A stretch of 64,000 nt of DNA. It comes from Parus major (Eukaryota > Chordata > Aves > Passeriformes > Paridae). The translations under genes and the position numbers were made by a program. The stretch's first letter is position 1. The number at the start of each line of letters is the position of its first letter. The notes beneath the pieces are model-generated. The model was not told where the DNA came from. It was given only the letters and a program-made list of their open reading frames with translations, and did not search any database. Positions 33,801 through 48,800 of this stretch are shown piece after piece. The stretch covers positions 25,491,824-25,555,823 of the forward strand of contig NC_031774.1 in the NCBI RefSeq assembly GCF_001522545.3. The letters run 5' to 3'.

Positions 33801-36800
33801 CAGGCATGAGAAGGATGGCAAAACACCTAAGTTCCTGTTCTGAAAAATCTGTGCTGTGTTTCCAGGCAATATATTGCATTAACATGTCACACCTATTAGT
33901 GCCAGTAAGCTATGTCTAATAATTAACCTACATCTGACTTGCTTCATTTTGGTTATTGTTTCATCTTCTATCTGTCATTGATTTGGAGAACAAAATATTT
34001 TCGATCCTGTATACATTTGGACTTATGCTTCCCCCTCAGTCCCCTCTTCTTTGGACTAGAAAACCCCATTCACTTCCAGCTTTCTCTTATAGGTGATATT
34101 TTCTTGGTTATTTCAGCTGCATCTGAAGTTAGAGGTATAATCTTGCCAAATTAAGCTTTCCCCCATGTTTTCTGCTCTCTGCCACTTTAAATTTGGATCA
34201 GTCAGCTTCAAGTCTATCCTCTCAGTCTGGACTGCAGAGGTTTCAGCTGAAGAAAACGAATATAAATATTAATTCTTCAATGCCTGGCAACACTGAAGTT
34301 TTAGTGCCTCTTGGGAGGATTTTTATTCTCTCCCAAGCCTGGCAGGCTTTTTTCCTGAATTCCCCACCCCAAAACTCCCCGAAAATGATGCCAGCTAAGT
34401 ATCAGTTGCCATCACCTTTCCACCGACAGAAGTGCTCGTTCTCCATGTAGCTGTTGTGCAGCTGGTAGCCCTTCAGGAAATTGTGGTGCTGGGCAACGGA
34501 GAAGCGGTCGGTCAGTGCCCCCCGAAGGGCGCTGGACAGGGCACCAGGGGGGGTGTACACGCGAGTCCTCAGCTCGTGGGGTCTTGTGGGCAACACCGGG
34601 TCTTCATCTAGAGGAGGGGAGAAAAACTGGTGAACTGCTTGTTAACTTGTGCTCCTTCCTGGCTGTCCTGCTGCAAAGGAGCTCCCAGGGGCTCTTCTGG
34701 GATGATTCACTAAACACACACAAACTCTTCTGAGGGAAAGGAATGGCTGCTGGACGAAGCTCTGCTGATGGGCTTAAGCTTTGGCCTGAAGACAGTCCAT
34801 CAGAAGCAATCTTTAGTCTTGGAAAAAGGACACCATAAGGAAATTAGGCAATTCAGAAAATGTTCTGTCAGAAGATAAATATCCGCACCGGAAGATAACA
34901 CGGAACAGATACAAGCATGGAGAAAATGGGGCTGATGAATAAGCCACTGCTCAGTCAGATGGGCAACACCAGCAACCACAGGGTCTATTGCAACAGTGAC
35001 AGCTGCTACCCAATGATCACTCATGGCTACGTGAGCACATGCTTAATCAGCAGAGTGAGAGCACCCCGGGAAAACCTGGGGCATACATTCATATTCAGAA
35101 ACTATGGGTAGTTTAGGGGGTGGGTAGATGGCACATGGGTGAAAAGCAGAAATGTGGCACAAGGTGAGGTTTCTAGAAATGACAATCTGCTTTGCCAGCC
35201 CAAGAGGCTGACGGTGCAGCAGGAGAGACCTGGTGGTTTCTGTGATTGCACATTGTATTTCTGTAATTTTTAAGGATGTCTGTAATTATAGTTACTATCC
35301 TATCAAGTGATTTAGCAATAAAATCATGGTTTCTGTATTGCTTCAGAACATACTCTCTGGGCCTCATTTATCTTTGTGCCAGTATGAATCCAATGCAGTA
35401 ATTACTGTACTGAGTAGTAAAATAAAAACCCAGGAAACATTGATGAACCATGCTTATATTCTGTATAGGCAGTAAAAAGTACCATATTCTCTGCTGTTGG
35501 TTCTTGGTTCTGTATGGCTAAGTGAGAACTGTAACACCAAAACACTTCCTGGGAAATGTCTGACCCCTCTAAAACTTCCTCTAAAGGAACCAGTAGCGCT
35601 TCAGTAATTTAGTAATTCCAGCAGCTTTTTCCTGATTTCCCTCTTCCTATTATTACTCTATGCAGTGTGAGGAGAAGTCACTATATCTTGTAAGATCCTA
35701 TGATGCCAGCTTCAGCAAAGTTGACAAGATGATGCCAAAAGCCACACAGGAAAATAAAAGACCATAAATTAAAGGCTTAATAATTTCTCACCAACTTCAT
35801 CTATTCTGTCTTGTGTCCATCTCTTCCAGAAGTCCTCTGAACTATGGGACAGTCCCCATATTTGTAAAAGGTTCACAGAAAATATACTGCTCCACATACC
35901 TGTAAAAGGAATTAGTGAACACAAGGACACATTTTAACAAGAAAATGCCCTCTACTTCTATTTTGACCTTCTGGCTCAATTTTTGAATGGGACTAACAGA
36001 GATATTTCTAAACTTCCACACTGTTAAAATCCTCTTAACTTTCTTTGTCACTGATTCAAGTCATGCTATCATCAACTTTGTGCCTAACCTACTACACGGC
36101 TCTGCCACATGGTAAAGAGAGCAAAGAATCTGAGGCAAGTAAAGAAGAAAAAAAGACATGCTTAAGAGGCAAAGCAAAAAATTCAAATAACACATAGACT
36201 ACAAACACATCATTTCCATCCTCATCTTCCTTTCTCTAACTTGTCTTTTTCTGCACTTACTCTGATCAGTAACTCTTTCTGACACCCTGAATTGTTTCAC
36301 AAGGGGATGAAGTGACTTGTCAGATGTTTGTAAGATGACATCTCACACCACAGCTTGTAAAGGCTCACACATGCAGTGGGCTCCAGCTCCACTGTGCACT
36401 CTTTTCTCCATCCAGGATTACCCCTCTTTGCCTCGCCACAGGGGCATTGGTGGCTTTGTTGTCAAAACAGAGTGCCACCATATCACCAGTCATTGTAAAT
36501 TTAAATCTGACTAATCCAATTGGACTTAGGTTGGAGTGCATTCAGAGAGAAACCATAATAACCAAAGAAGTGGGAGCTATTACTTACTATGAAAGAATTA
36601 AGGATCTTCATCTATTCCATCTCTAAGACACAGACAATTCATCTACCAAGACAGTGCCAAGAAACTGGAAAAATATGCGGGTTGCTTTACTGTATTCTTT
36701 TGGATAAACTACCACTCCCATTTCCCAGCAGGCAGTGTTCAGTATGTTAGGACAGAACTATCTCCCCACTGGTTAACAGCATTTCACCCCCTAAGTGCCT

Positions 36801-39800
36801 CTGTGTCAGAACAACGCTATACATCACCTTGAAGGTAGCAGATGCGGGATTCAGGGAGCTTTTTTAACAAGCGGCCCATGAAGAACTCGCTTCCGAAATG
36901 CTCCGTGCGGACAAACACGCCGTACTTCAGCAGTCCCACCTCGTAGGGAGTGAACTCCACCCACTCTGCAATACAGCCACAACGGGACACTTAGAGGGCT
37001 TCCAGACAGGTGTGAGGAGAGGGGAACCTGGGGCATACATTGGTCTCAGTTATGTTTAATATGCTGCCTTTGCAAAGCCTCACTCTTAAACGCAGATCTC
37101 CAGGGAGGCGTCTGAGCTTGGGCATGGTGGCAGATGAGGAGCAGTTTTGCTGGTCATGCATGGAGGTGATGGTTATTTCTCCAAAAAGCAACTAACACAT
37201 CAGGATTGTTTTCCCCAAGCGCTACCACGAAGAGAAGAGTGATGACGGGAATTTAGCTGCCAATTTTAGCCTCAGAGGATCTGAAACGACATCCTTACCT
37301 TTGAAATCATTGGTGCTGTAACTGTCCCGGACGCAGACTGACACGTAGATGGGCAGTGGGTTCTGGCCATCACACAGTGCTTCTTGTTGCTCTGAAAGCT
37401 TGTGGGGGTCTTTCTGGTTTTGAAGAAAAAGTGTTACATGAGAGGAGATGGAAACGAACTCTGGCCCCAGTGCAGGAGGAGCCTGGGAAGCTCCACCCCA
37501 GCACGCAGGGTGCACCCTGGCTGCTCCACCACGCAGAACACGGCAGGTACCCCCACCAACCATCCCTGAGCAGGCTCCCAGGCTCCAGCCTGGCTTTGTG
37601 CATGGATTCACAGAAAGATAAGGAGGGAGACAACTACTTCTGTACACCTCTATAAGTCCCAGGAAGTATTGTCCTGACAAGTAGAAGGAGGGGTGGGCTG
37701 CTCCTTAGGCTGAGGAATGTAGTGAGCCATCCTTGCTCTTCTGAATCTGAAGGAAGCCCTTGAGCATGTTGATACTTAACTTCCTTTTCTACCACACAAC
37801 AGCTATCACAGTCTACCCTCGCAAAGAAACTGAAATTTGGCAGCAAATTATTGCACCCCACCTGGCTTCTTTTCTGAAAAAGCATATTCTCATTGAAGAG
37901 GTTTATAAAAAACATGAAATCTCATGAACTACTGGAAAATTTAAGAGTAGCTTGCTCTGGAAGGTTCAGGAGAGGTTAATGGCTACATAGAAATAGTCAG
38001 CACTACTCAAATGAGGAAATGCTTGGTTAAATAGCAAGGGGGACCACATCTAGCCGAGATCAAAACAGAGGCGTCCATTTAGCTCACACTTTTGTTTAAT
38101 ACCTAGTATTCCTCTCTATGCATTTATGTTCTGTTTACATATACATAATGCTATATATGTACTTACATAAAAATAAACCCAAATAAATGGTTGAACAACT
38201 GTAGGATTTCTGCCCTCATTGGAGGACACTTCTGCTCAATCCTCAACCACTCATCCTTTCCCACTTTCCAAGTGCCGAAGCACACATCCTGTAATTGTGA
38301 TCCCCTTGGGGAGAAAAGGAAGTAGACTGCTTTACTGTAGGGGTAGAAACCCCTTCAAGTAACAGAAAAGCAAATTTGAAATTACTTATAAAAAATAAGT
38401 ATCACTTAAACCATGTGAGCAGTGCTTCTGAGGAAAAGGAAAATATGTACTTGCCTCCACTGTATTTGCCTATCAAGTTTCCTGCCAGTGGATGCAACTC
38501 ACTGAGCATTCTAGCTGTTTCAGGATTGATTGAGATAGTTTTCACATTGTTGAGATTACTCTTCTTTGCATTTTGAACTCTTTTTGCATGAGTAATTTGC
38601 ATCTCAGATTCACTTCCCAAGATTGCCTTCATTTCCACTTAAATACCAGCCAGAGTTGAAATGGCTGCATCCACAACTGAATTTATTAGCACATAGGATG
38701 CATTTATTTCTAAGCAAACTATTAAAGGAGTTTTAAAAATCTGCTATTTTGTTAACACAGAGAATTACCCTCTGCTTTGAGGCACATTTTCTGAAATGAT
38801 GGACTAGTTTCCTCTCCATCCACTAAGGGGAAAACACATGGTTCTCTAAGAAATGGAATATACATCATACCCCATCGTTTAGTAAGTACTCAATCATGAG
38901 ACCCCAAAGATCTATAAATGATGTCCTGTATCCCTCTTCTTTCCTCTGGCAAAGCTGCTTGTTGTAGTACTTCATGCGATCCATGGAGAAACAGCCCATC
39001 TTGCATTTTGTTGCCTGTTTTTGGGCTTCACCAATATGTGAGTCCAGGTCCTTCTGTGACCAGTAGGCATCTCTGTATAAGTTGGCCATGGTCCTGGAGA
39101 AAGACAATACAGAAGTCAAAAGGAGCAAAAAAAGACTGGAAATGTGCTTTGAGAACAGAAGTTGACATTCAGGGATTCCCTTCTGCTCACACATACTCTG
39201 GTTCAGCTGCTCCATCCAGCAGAATGAACACTCCAGAGTTTCTATGACAGTTTTTCAAAATGGCCCTGAAGAATGAGGTGGGGTTTTTATGTTCTTGACC
39301 TTTTTTAATTTTTTTATTTAAGCAGAACTGGCAGAAGGTTAAGGGATAAAACTGCCATGTGTGAACACAGGTATATTTGTAAAGCACAAAGAATTATAAT
39401 AAATTTTCTTTGTTTGTTTTTCAGAACCTTAAACTCATTCATATTAGCAGCTGCCTCTTGGCTCGATTCACTTAGTGTTAATCTTATGGTATCACTGTGC
39501 TTTATTTTAACATCATCCTCTATTTTACCAACCTCCTCTGCATGGAACAATCAGACATTAGGCAGCCTTAGATTCTGTGAGCAGGGAATAAACTGCCCAG
39601 AGAAACACAAAACTGGCAGGTTGCAGGGGTAAGTGTGCACTGTCCAGCAGTTCTTTCCAGCTGGAAATCAGAGCCAGTCTTGGAAGTTAATGGGACCACA
39701 ACAGCTGGGATTCAGTGGAGAAAGGAAGATGCATGATGCTATGGGCATCCACAATTACATCCACAGTAACGATTTTCCCAGAAAGCATCTTGATGAGTGT

Positions 39801-42800
39801 AATTGTCATGTACACATTTAACTGCTGCACATGTGGAGTTGACAAGCACAGTAAAGAACTGCTTATAAAAAAAGTGTGCACCAAATTGAGCTAGTATTTA
39901 ATGGCCTGTTACTGAGAAACTTGTTTATATGATGTTTGAAGAAAAGTTCCTGATCTCATCTGCTTTTAGAAGCTACTCTCTGCAGCAATGTGACCCTCAA
40001 AAGGCCTGGCCAGGCCTCCTGCTCAAGCTGGCTTACCATGTGGTGCCGGACAGCCCGCTGATGTATGTCACACAGTCCAGGAGATTTAACTTCTTGAGTC
40101 CCATGAGGCTGCCATACAGTCCTGTCATTGACTTCAGCCCTCCGCCTGTCGTGATGATAGCCACAACAGGGACCTGTTGGGCACAGGGAGGATGGGACAT
40201 TCACACTGGCAGCATTCAGCACTGCAACCCACACTGCAAGGGGGGCTGGTCACCACAGCCAGCCCAGGTCCCAATCTCGGAGCCCAGGTCCCTTTTCAGA
40301 AGGAAAGACTCCAAAACCAAGCAACAACTGCTACTGGCACTTATTTCCCTTTGGTTCATAGATTAACCCAAACTTGGGATTCTTGCCCATCTCTAGGACA
40401 AATACAGGCACAGATGAACAAGAAAAAACATTCTGTGGAAGCAACAATGTATTTTCTATGCATCTCTCATTCCACCACTCTTCTTATTTCACAGATTGAC
40501 TACTTCTGTATGAAAATCTGCATGCCAATCCCATGAAGAAATACACCCAGTTCACAGCCACTGTTGTTAAGCTACCCTCAGCAGTACTGTTAATCTCCAG
40601 TATCTTGAAGTTATTTTAAAATAAATTATATTTATTTTAAGGAATTTCAAAACTGCAGGAAACAGAAGATATAAGAAGCACTCAAAGATGCTAGTCCTAA
40701 ATTCTCATAAAGCAGTAAAACTGGAAAAAGGGAAAAAAAATCTTTGCTGTGTAATATATCCAGTAGTTCTGAACCAAGCCAGTTATTAGCTCAGCATGGC
40801 AGGAATGAACACACCTCAACTATGAGAAATTCCAAATTGATAGTACTGCGGGATGGTGACTGCAGCTAGTGTTTTCAATAACAAACCTTGGCAGCAGAAG
40901 CAAATGTACTCAAGACACATGGACCAGCTGGTACCTGCACAACAGATACGTGTGGCCTGTTTTGCTGACCACTCATTTACAGGAGTACAAGAAAGCACTA
41001 GAGATTCAAGTTCTCTTCCCTCAGCACACACGTACTTCTTGATCCTGCAGATCGTGTGGTAGGTGAAAAACATTTTTGAGAGCACTTGCTACATATCTCT
41101 TTCTTTTCCCCAGGAAAGCCATCTCTTCAGAACATAAGTTAAACCCAAAGCGCATGTCCAGGTCTTGGTGGCATGAGCAATTACTAAGATAAAAAAAGAC
41201 ACATATATTAAATATTGACACACCCATATCAATCTTAGGGCATTGATCAAAGATAATCTACAGGACCCTTCCCTTCAAACAGGATGATGCAACATGACAG
41301 GAGCAAGAGAGAATAATTTCACTGTTTTTAAAAGTAAGAAACTTATGTCAATTAGTAAGATTAACTAATGGCATTATTCCCAATTATTGCTAATTGGAGG
41401 AAACAATTAAAAAAAAATTTAATTAATATTCTACAACTAAAACACTGACAAGTTTAGAAAATCCATGCAGATGCTCAAGAGTGAAAGTATCGATTCCTAT
41501 TTCACAGGTTATTTTCTCAGGTTATTTATTCGAAATCTAAAATAACATTCAATTTTCAAAGACTGGCATTTTCAAAGTGAATGAAAATTCTCCTTTTGAG
41601 CAAGTGGAGTGGGAAGGCATCCCCCTCTAGCGGTGAGCCCCGCTGGGGAGGCTGGCTGGGAACCCAGCCTGCTGCAGAGACCTCGGGGACAGCCAGCCCC
41701 GGGATGGGCAGAGATGGGTCACTGGGCAGGATTCCAGCCCTGCAGCTCTGCTGTGGCTACTCTTGCACAGGCTGCTCCAGGAGTCAAGGCTGGAAGTTCT
41801 ATTCTACATCAGCCTTGACTCAAAAATTGTAAGGCACATCCTCTCCCAGAGGAAGACTTCACTGGTGTCTATTTTGAAATTAAGTCATTCCTAAAGGGAC
41901 CACAATTGTAGTTTATTTCCCTGGGAATTTGTGCTCTTCTGCCCACTGATCTCCCTCCTGGCCCTTCCTGCTCTGCTCCTACAAGACTTCAATAGGCAAG
42001 AGATGGTCATGGTCAGGTCAGAGCTACATGGCCAGGCATTGTCAAATGCCAGGGGTTTGCATTTTCTTCCAGAGACAGAACTTCTCTCTTCTACTGGGTC
42101 CATAATTTCTATGAAACTGGTAAATAAATGTAATTATGAGCTTTCTCCACCACCAGATTTGGGTAAAATCTGACAAATTATTATAACTTTATTTGTAAAT
42201 GAATACACACAATGGGAATTGAGTAAGGTGGAGCTGCAAAAGCCAGTTTCTATTGTAAATCAAGATCCAAACAAACTGCTTCTAAAGATCGCTGAAAGTA
42301 AAATAAATGAGCAGGAGGTGTTTTTCCTGTTGTGGAATAACACTGATTTTCCTGTTATCACTGTCCACTTGATGTTTTGAAATGAATGACAGAAAATTCT
42401 GTTTGAATTCAAAATTATTTTTTTCCTTTTCTTTCTCAGTCAGACACACGCACATAAAAATACCAGTTTGCCCATTTCTGTGTGTTCCATACAGCTATGG
42501 ATAACCTGAAGTATCTCCATGGTAACTGATGAGTATCAACGACACATCTACAGATGTCAAAGCACAAGTTAACTTGTCAACCTTAGTTTCTACTCAATAT
42601 ATAAGTGGACTTAACAGAAAACAAGGTTCATCATTGCTGAATATTGATAGTAAAGTGAAAAATAATTCCTAATTCCTGATTAAATTAAACTTTTACATCT
42701 GACTATTCTTTTTTGTTGTTGTTGCCAGCTAGCTTTGTTCTTTTTGTGAATTCCAGAGACTGACATTGACCAAAGAAAATATTCTGTGGTCAGAAGGAAA

Positions 42801-45800
42801 GGGATAATGCTGAAGTAAATACATGTTTATTTCAGTGTTTCATCAACTGATTAAAGACAAATCTTCTTATGGCTAATTATGTATTATATATTGTGCATGT
42901 ATTTTATGTTTTACTATAAGCACATTCTAGTTTTCAGACTGAGAATGTTTGCTTGTGTCATTTCCATGTGGCTAAAACAATATCAAAATCCATGAACCAA
43001 GTCTTAAGGAATAGAAGAAAATTTCTTACCAAGGTTTTGCTGTCACATTCAAGTCAAATCTTTTCTCCTGGAAAACAAGAATGTGTAATTTTTTGATTTT
43101 AAATTTTATATTTTCCCTTTCTGTCTTGGGGTCAGAACTTGATTTATAACCCAGCAAGGTCTGGCAATCACAAACTTTAATGTCTGAGATCTTGGCATAT
43201 ATTTCCAAAAGCATTTACTTATTAGTGAAACATCCCTACCTGCAGATCCTAAATCTTTCCAGGCTGCAGAAACCATTAAGCATCCTGGTATAAGAGGTTT
43301 CTGAGACTCATGCAGCAGCTCCCACTTCCTGTACTACTCATAAGCTTTCTGCAGCACTCTGAATTACCATTGTTTGTGTTTTCTCCATTCTTCATGCTCT
43401 AGTACACAGCACAGCTTTGACATCCTGGCCATAGTCTCACAGTTAAGAGACTGCAAAGTCTGCATTTGGTTCTGCCCACACTTTATCCTCTCTTAAAAAT
43501 CATTATTTCAACCTTCTATAAAGTGATGAAATGTGTTTTGTTCTGAGAGGATGTCTTAATGGTTCTTTTAAATAAATATTCTCATTATATTATTTAAAAT
43601 ACATACTCTATGACTAATATTTTCAGCCTATTTCAATATAGTGTCCTCTTAAATATATGGTTGGCTAAGGACAGGTTTTTTGATATTTTCCTCTTCTGTG
43701 CCCAAGAAGCAACTTTCAGTTTGGATCCTAAGCAAAGGGGGAGTCAGTGAGTCTTTGGGTAAACAGGGAGAGATGTTCTGAAGGAAGTATGAAATTTTCT
43801 TATGTCTTTGTAGGTCTCTCTCTCTACTAGTGGCACATAATGGAGATTAATACAGCAACAACCTGCCTCTGTGGAGAAAACATCTGGAGAAACAAAGCTC
43901 TTGTTTTCTCAAAGTCTAATCAAAAATCAGAACACTTCTGATACTCTTAGCAGCCATCTGGGACAACAGTGTGAGGAACTGTTTCTGTTTGAGTGACCCT
44001 TTATTACCAACACCTGGAAGTGATGCTTACCTCTGCAATGGTCGTTTTCCTTCCCATGGGCAGCGAGTTCAGCATCACGACTGGGGAGCCCGTCTCTGTG
44101 CTGTACCTGCAGGACCACTGGCAAAACAACATGCTTTAGGACAAAACCAGGAATGGGTTTACCCTCTCTCCTTCCTCCCACTTTCTTGACAGCCACTGAA
44201 AATCCCTCCATCACCAAGACCACTCCAATACAATACCAATCCATACAGGGTGGTAGCGCCTCTTCTTTGGCAGCATGACATCCAGTGTTGGCTCTGCGTA
44301 CTTGATGTAGTGGAACTCGATGGGACACGACGGGCTGACAAGTCCATTGGGGCCCAGCATGATATCCTGAGTCCCCTGGAAGGAGCCCTTCACAGTGAGG
44401 GAAAGCTCCTTCTCTAAAGTAGCAAAACAAAGGTCATGACAAACGTTAATACGATTAACCAGAAAAATGTGCTAGCTTGATTAAAACTGGGGTGCAGGTG
44501 GCACAGCTTTGCCCAGAGCAAAGTGCTGGAACTAAAGTGAAAGGAGCAAAGTGGATGCTCTTCTGATAGAAAGGGGACTCTGAATATTCCTGCTGTGATA
44601 TAGAACTGGGATTTCAACTTCATTGCGCATTTAATAGGCCTTATTAACATGTATCTGGATGATGTCATTGTCTATAACAACCTAATGTGTTTACCTGCCA
44701 CTAACTTCACTGAACATTGTAAGCACTGTTTATTTCACTAACCCATTATATGAAAGGGGCATCTCCTCATACGTAAGCATGCAACAACTACTGGTAAATG
44801 GATAACAAAACGAAAACCTTACTTGATTTTTGCTTCGTCTTCTCTGCCACTTCAACTTCCAAGCAGCAAAGTTCACGACACTGTGAAAGACAGATTTCAG
44901 GATTTTGTGAGAAAGACCATCACATCCCATCCTCATTATAGGGACCTGTGGACCCCTCAGGTGGGAGTAACTTGGAGTTCTGAATTCCCTGGCATCTCTG
45001 GGCTTTTTCCCATTAGCTGCTGACTAATGAAAAAGAAAATCTTTGGAGGGAGTTGTAGGAATCCCATGTGTGACAATGACTTAAGATTGAGCACAGTGAG
45101 AGAAATACACAAAGGAAGAAAATCAGGACCATTTTCATGATAGTAGCATAAATACAAAAGGTTAAACTAGGAAATAAATAAAGATATGTCACTGAGAGAT
45201 CAATAGTCAGTAGTAGGAAGGGTTTTTTGAAGAAGCATTGCTATTAGCATTTTGGGGATTGATATTTTTTTATGGTGTTCACTCTTCTTCAATATAATGT
45301 ATTTTTGATAAGTCAGTATTTCATGCAGAACTTACCCACAGAGCATGGCTCATCTCCAAGGGAAGGAAAGGGCTGGGTAGATTATCAAAAAGTGACTTCA
45401 CAGCCTTTGTATCATTGAGTTCTGATAGACAGCAGTACATTTTTTGAAGTACTAGTACCAGAGAAAAATTCTGTGTGTGTATGTGTGCATGCATGTGTGT
45501 GGTGTGGTGTGGTGAAGTATAGGAAAAATCAGAAATAAGGAAGTATAGGACAAATGGGATATCTTCAATGAACAGGTAAATAAAATATCCCATTTTGAAT
45601 GAATCTAAATAGAATAGAGGAAAGAAAGAGAAAGAATGAGCCTACTGGCTTCTTTAACCCCCACCGTCCCTTTCCCTTTACATTGAGGAATAATTTAAAG
45701 AAAACATCTTGGGAAAGATACTTACCACCAGCACTCCATTGCTAGCAATCATCTCATGAGGACCAGGTCTGGCAAACAAAATGAAAAACATTAATTTTTT

Positions 45801-48800
45801 TGAGTTAAGCAAATCCCTCTCATCTTTACCCAGGATGTTGCCCTTTCTTCCCACTTAAACTAACAAGAGTCTGAGAGACCCCAGCAAGTATGTAACAAGC
45901 TCCTTCCCTTGCTTGCATGGGCTGAGCACTGCTCTGAGGAGACTCATCTCTGTACCAAAGCTGAACAATGTGTAGCATGGTTGTTTTTTTACAGTGCAAT
46001 CATCTAAAATGGAATCTCCTGTTAGGCAGTCAAACTCTTCTTACTGAAACACGTGAAATAAATGTATTTTAGCCAATACACCAGCATGTCCTTGTTGGGA
46101 ATACAGTTATATGTATTTGCTGGCATGCAAATATTTTGACTTGCAAGGGGATTGATGAGGATCAAACTATCCAATTCCTGGCCTGCATAGGACAACCCCA
46201 AGATTCACCATGTGCCTGAGAGCATTGTCCAAATGCTTCCTGAACTCTGGCAGGCTTGGTACAGTGACCACTTTCCTGGGGAGCCTATTTCAAAGTGGCA
46301 CAGGGCAGCCAGTACCAATTACGTGGGAAAAAACCAAAAGCTTTCCAGACCATTCAGGTGAAGTCAGGAGATGGTGTGGAGCGACTTGACTTCTGGCCTT
46401 GGCTCCCTACTAGAAGGAGGGCTGGCCTTAGACTAGTCACTTTATTTCTGCCAGGCCTTAGTTACCTTGTGGCAACACAGAGACAAAAATGGTGATTCAT
46501 GGGTGGCAGGCTGACCACGCTGGAGAAGGAGCCTTACATCGCTACAAGAGTTCCCATCCCATTGTGATTGTGTTAGGCAGAAAGAAAACACAATTACTAG
46601 AATTCAAAGAGTACTGCAAGGGAAAACTGGAGGAATTGGAGATACACTGAAAACCTAACTAGTATGTTTCAACACTAAAACTGCATCCAATACATAACCT
46701 GAAACAGGCAATGGAAAATTGATAGGCAGGAATGCTCACACACTCAGAAAGCCTTCTGAAATGTCCCCAGGTAGATAAATCATAGAATCATTAGCTTGGG
46801 TTGGAAGGGATCTTAAAAGGTCATCTACTTCCAATCCCCTGCCATGAACAGGGACACCTTCCACTAGACTAGGCTGCTCAAAGCTCCATCCAGCATGAAC
46901 AGTTCCAGGGATGGGGCATCCACACAGTTCTCTGGATAACTGGTAGGTGCATTGTTGACAGCAGCTAAGCTACAGAACAAGCTAATCAGTCAGGTGTTGG
47001 GGACTGTAGCAATAATGTAGGAGAAGGCTACTTTTTTTACAGAAAAACCCAAAGCATGACTTCTAATACTGCAGGGTTTTTTGTTTTGTTCTATCATTAA
47101 TGATTTTTGCATTTTTAAAATAGTCTCTGTGTCACTTACGCAACCTCCAATTTGAATTCAACCTCTAGTTCCTCCTTGGCCTGAAAGCAAGAACAAGATA
47201 TTAAATGAAGCAGCTACATAATGCTTTGTCCCTCGTCTAAACCCAAGTCCCTAATAGGTAATATTGAAGTTACTGGTGGCAATGTGATTGTCTGTGATAA
47301 ATACTTCAGACTGGGTGGTCTGAATCAACATTTCAGCCAGATGATTAAATGATTCCTTCCTCATCTCCTTCTGACTTCATGAAATCATCAGAACAACCTA
47401 TACTTCTATTTCTTGGTGTGAAGCTGCTGCAGAAAAACAGTTTGCAGCTTCCCTTATTTTCTGAATTCCACCCTTTTCTTCCAACTATTCCTGGCACTGT
47501 CCTGCCATGACTTACTGTACTAGCTATTATCTTGGAAATTAAACATACTTTACACCCATTACTTTACAGTAATAAACAGAGAACAGTATAAGTGACTGAT
47601 CCAGAATCAGTGTTATGCAACTCCGAGTAAGGCAGTGCTGATTGTACAAGCTGGTTGTGAATGACCTAGTTTGGATACCAGAATCTGTCCCTGGCAGCAA
47701 GAAGTTGCATGTAAGATATTTTGCTGATCTCATCCTTAGATCTCAAAGGCAATCAAGATTATTTTTCCCATTTTATAGACAGGACACAGAAACAGAGGGA
47801 ATCATTATCCATTCATAGTGGGACACACACTGGGGCAACTTCATGTTTGCGTTTTGGAGTGACAGTAGACACAAGCAAAGGGGCAGGGAGTTATGAATTA
47901 TAGTAATTACTCAGATTATTAATTCCATGGTGAAAAAAGTACACAGATTGTTCGCCCTGCAACAGCTGTATGGCCTTGGTGTTGCTCAGAGGTAGCTCAC
48001 AATTAGACCCCTCCCCTACCTACTGCACTGTTTCAGTCCTATGGTCTTTAATAATTTATAAAATATTGCAAAGGGGAATTCAGACTCTCAAATTCAGATT
48101 ATTTTTTTTTTTACCACGTTTTTGTGCTTATAATTTGAATGGCAATTCATGCACTCATCATTGGGATAAGTAATCCATGGCAGGTTCAGAAAAAATTTTG
48201 AAACTGCTCTGTAACTCTCCACTGGTTTCATAGTTGCTTTAGCTGCTTTAGTTGCTAAGTTGCTCTCACATCTGGGCTAGGCTTGAAGTACAGGATCACT
48301 GTTCTTTCAAGTGGAAGTTTCGCAGTATCAAAGAGTGCACAGAGTAGATGGTCATCTGGAGTAGCAAAATCCTCATCGTACACTGTGAGCTCCAGCACGT
48401 TCTGGAAAAAGAGGGAGAAGACTTTGTTACAGTTTCTCAGGCTGGACATCATTAGCTCCGGGCAAAAGTATTGCTAAGGATGTACTTGAGAAGAAAAGTT
48501 GAGAAATTAAATACCACCCCCCTTTAGAAAAACATACTTAAACTGCATATTCATTCTTGCCTACATCATTTTAATTGCTGTAACTAAACACATTGGCTAT
48601 ACCTATACAGATGCTTGGGTAACTCCCAAAGTCTGTATCCATCTTGCACTGACTCGTAAGGGTCTCTTGTTACTCTAAAACTTCAAAATCAAGCTTGCTT
48701 TCTGGCCCTCCTACATAGCACCATTGAACAGACACAGGAACTCTGTCATCTCTGCTGTTAAATGCTTTGAGCAGTCATTTATCGTGTGCCATCTCCTAAA

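Noticed and set aside
43927..44430. 167-codon minus-strand open frame over copy A exon 9
   Set aside because: It is in a different frame from the conserved exon 9 product for most of its length and runs through the splice sites.
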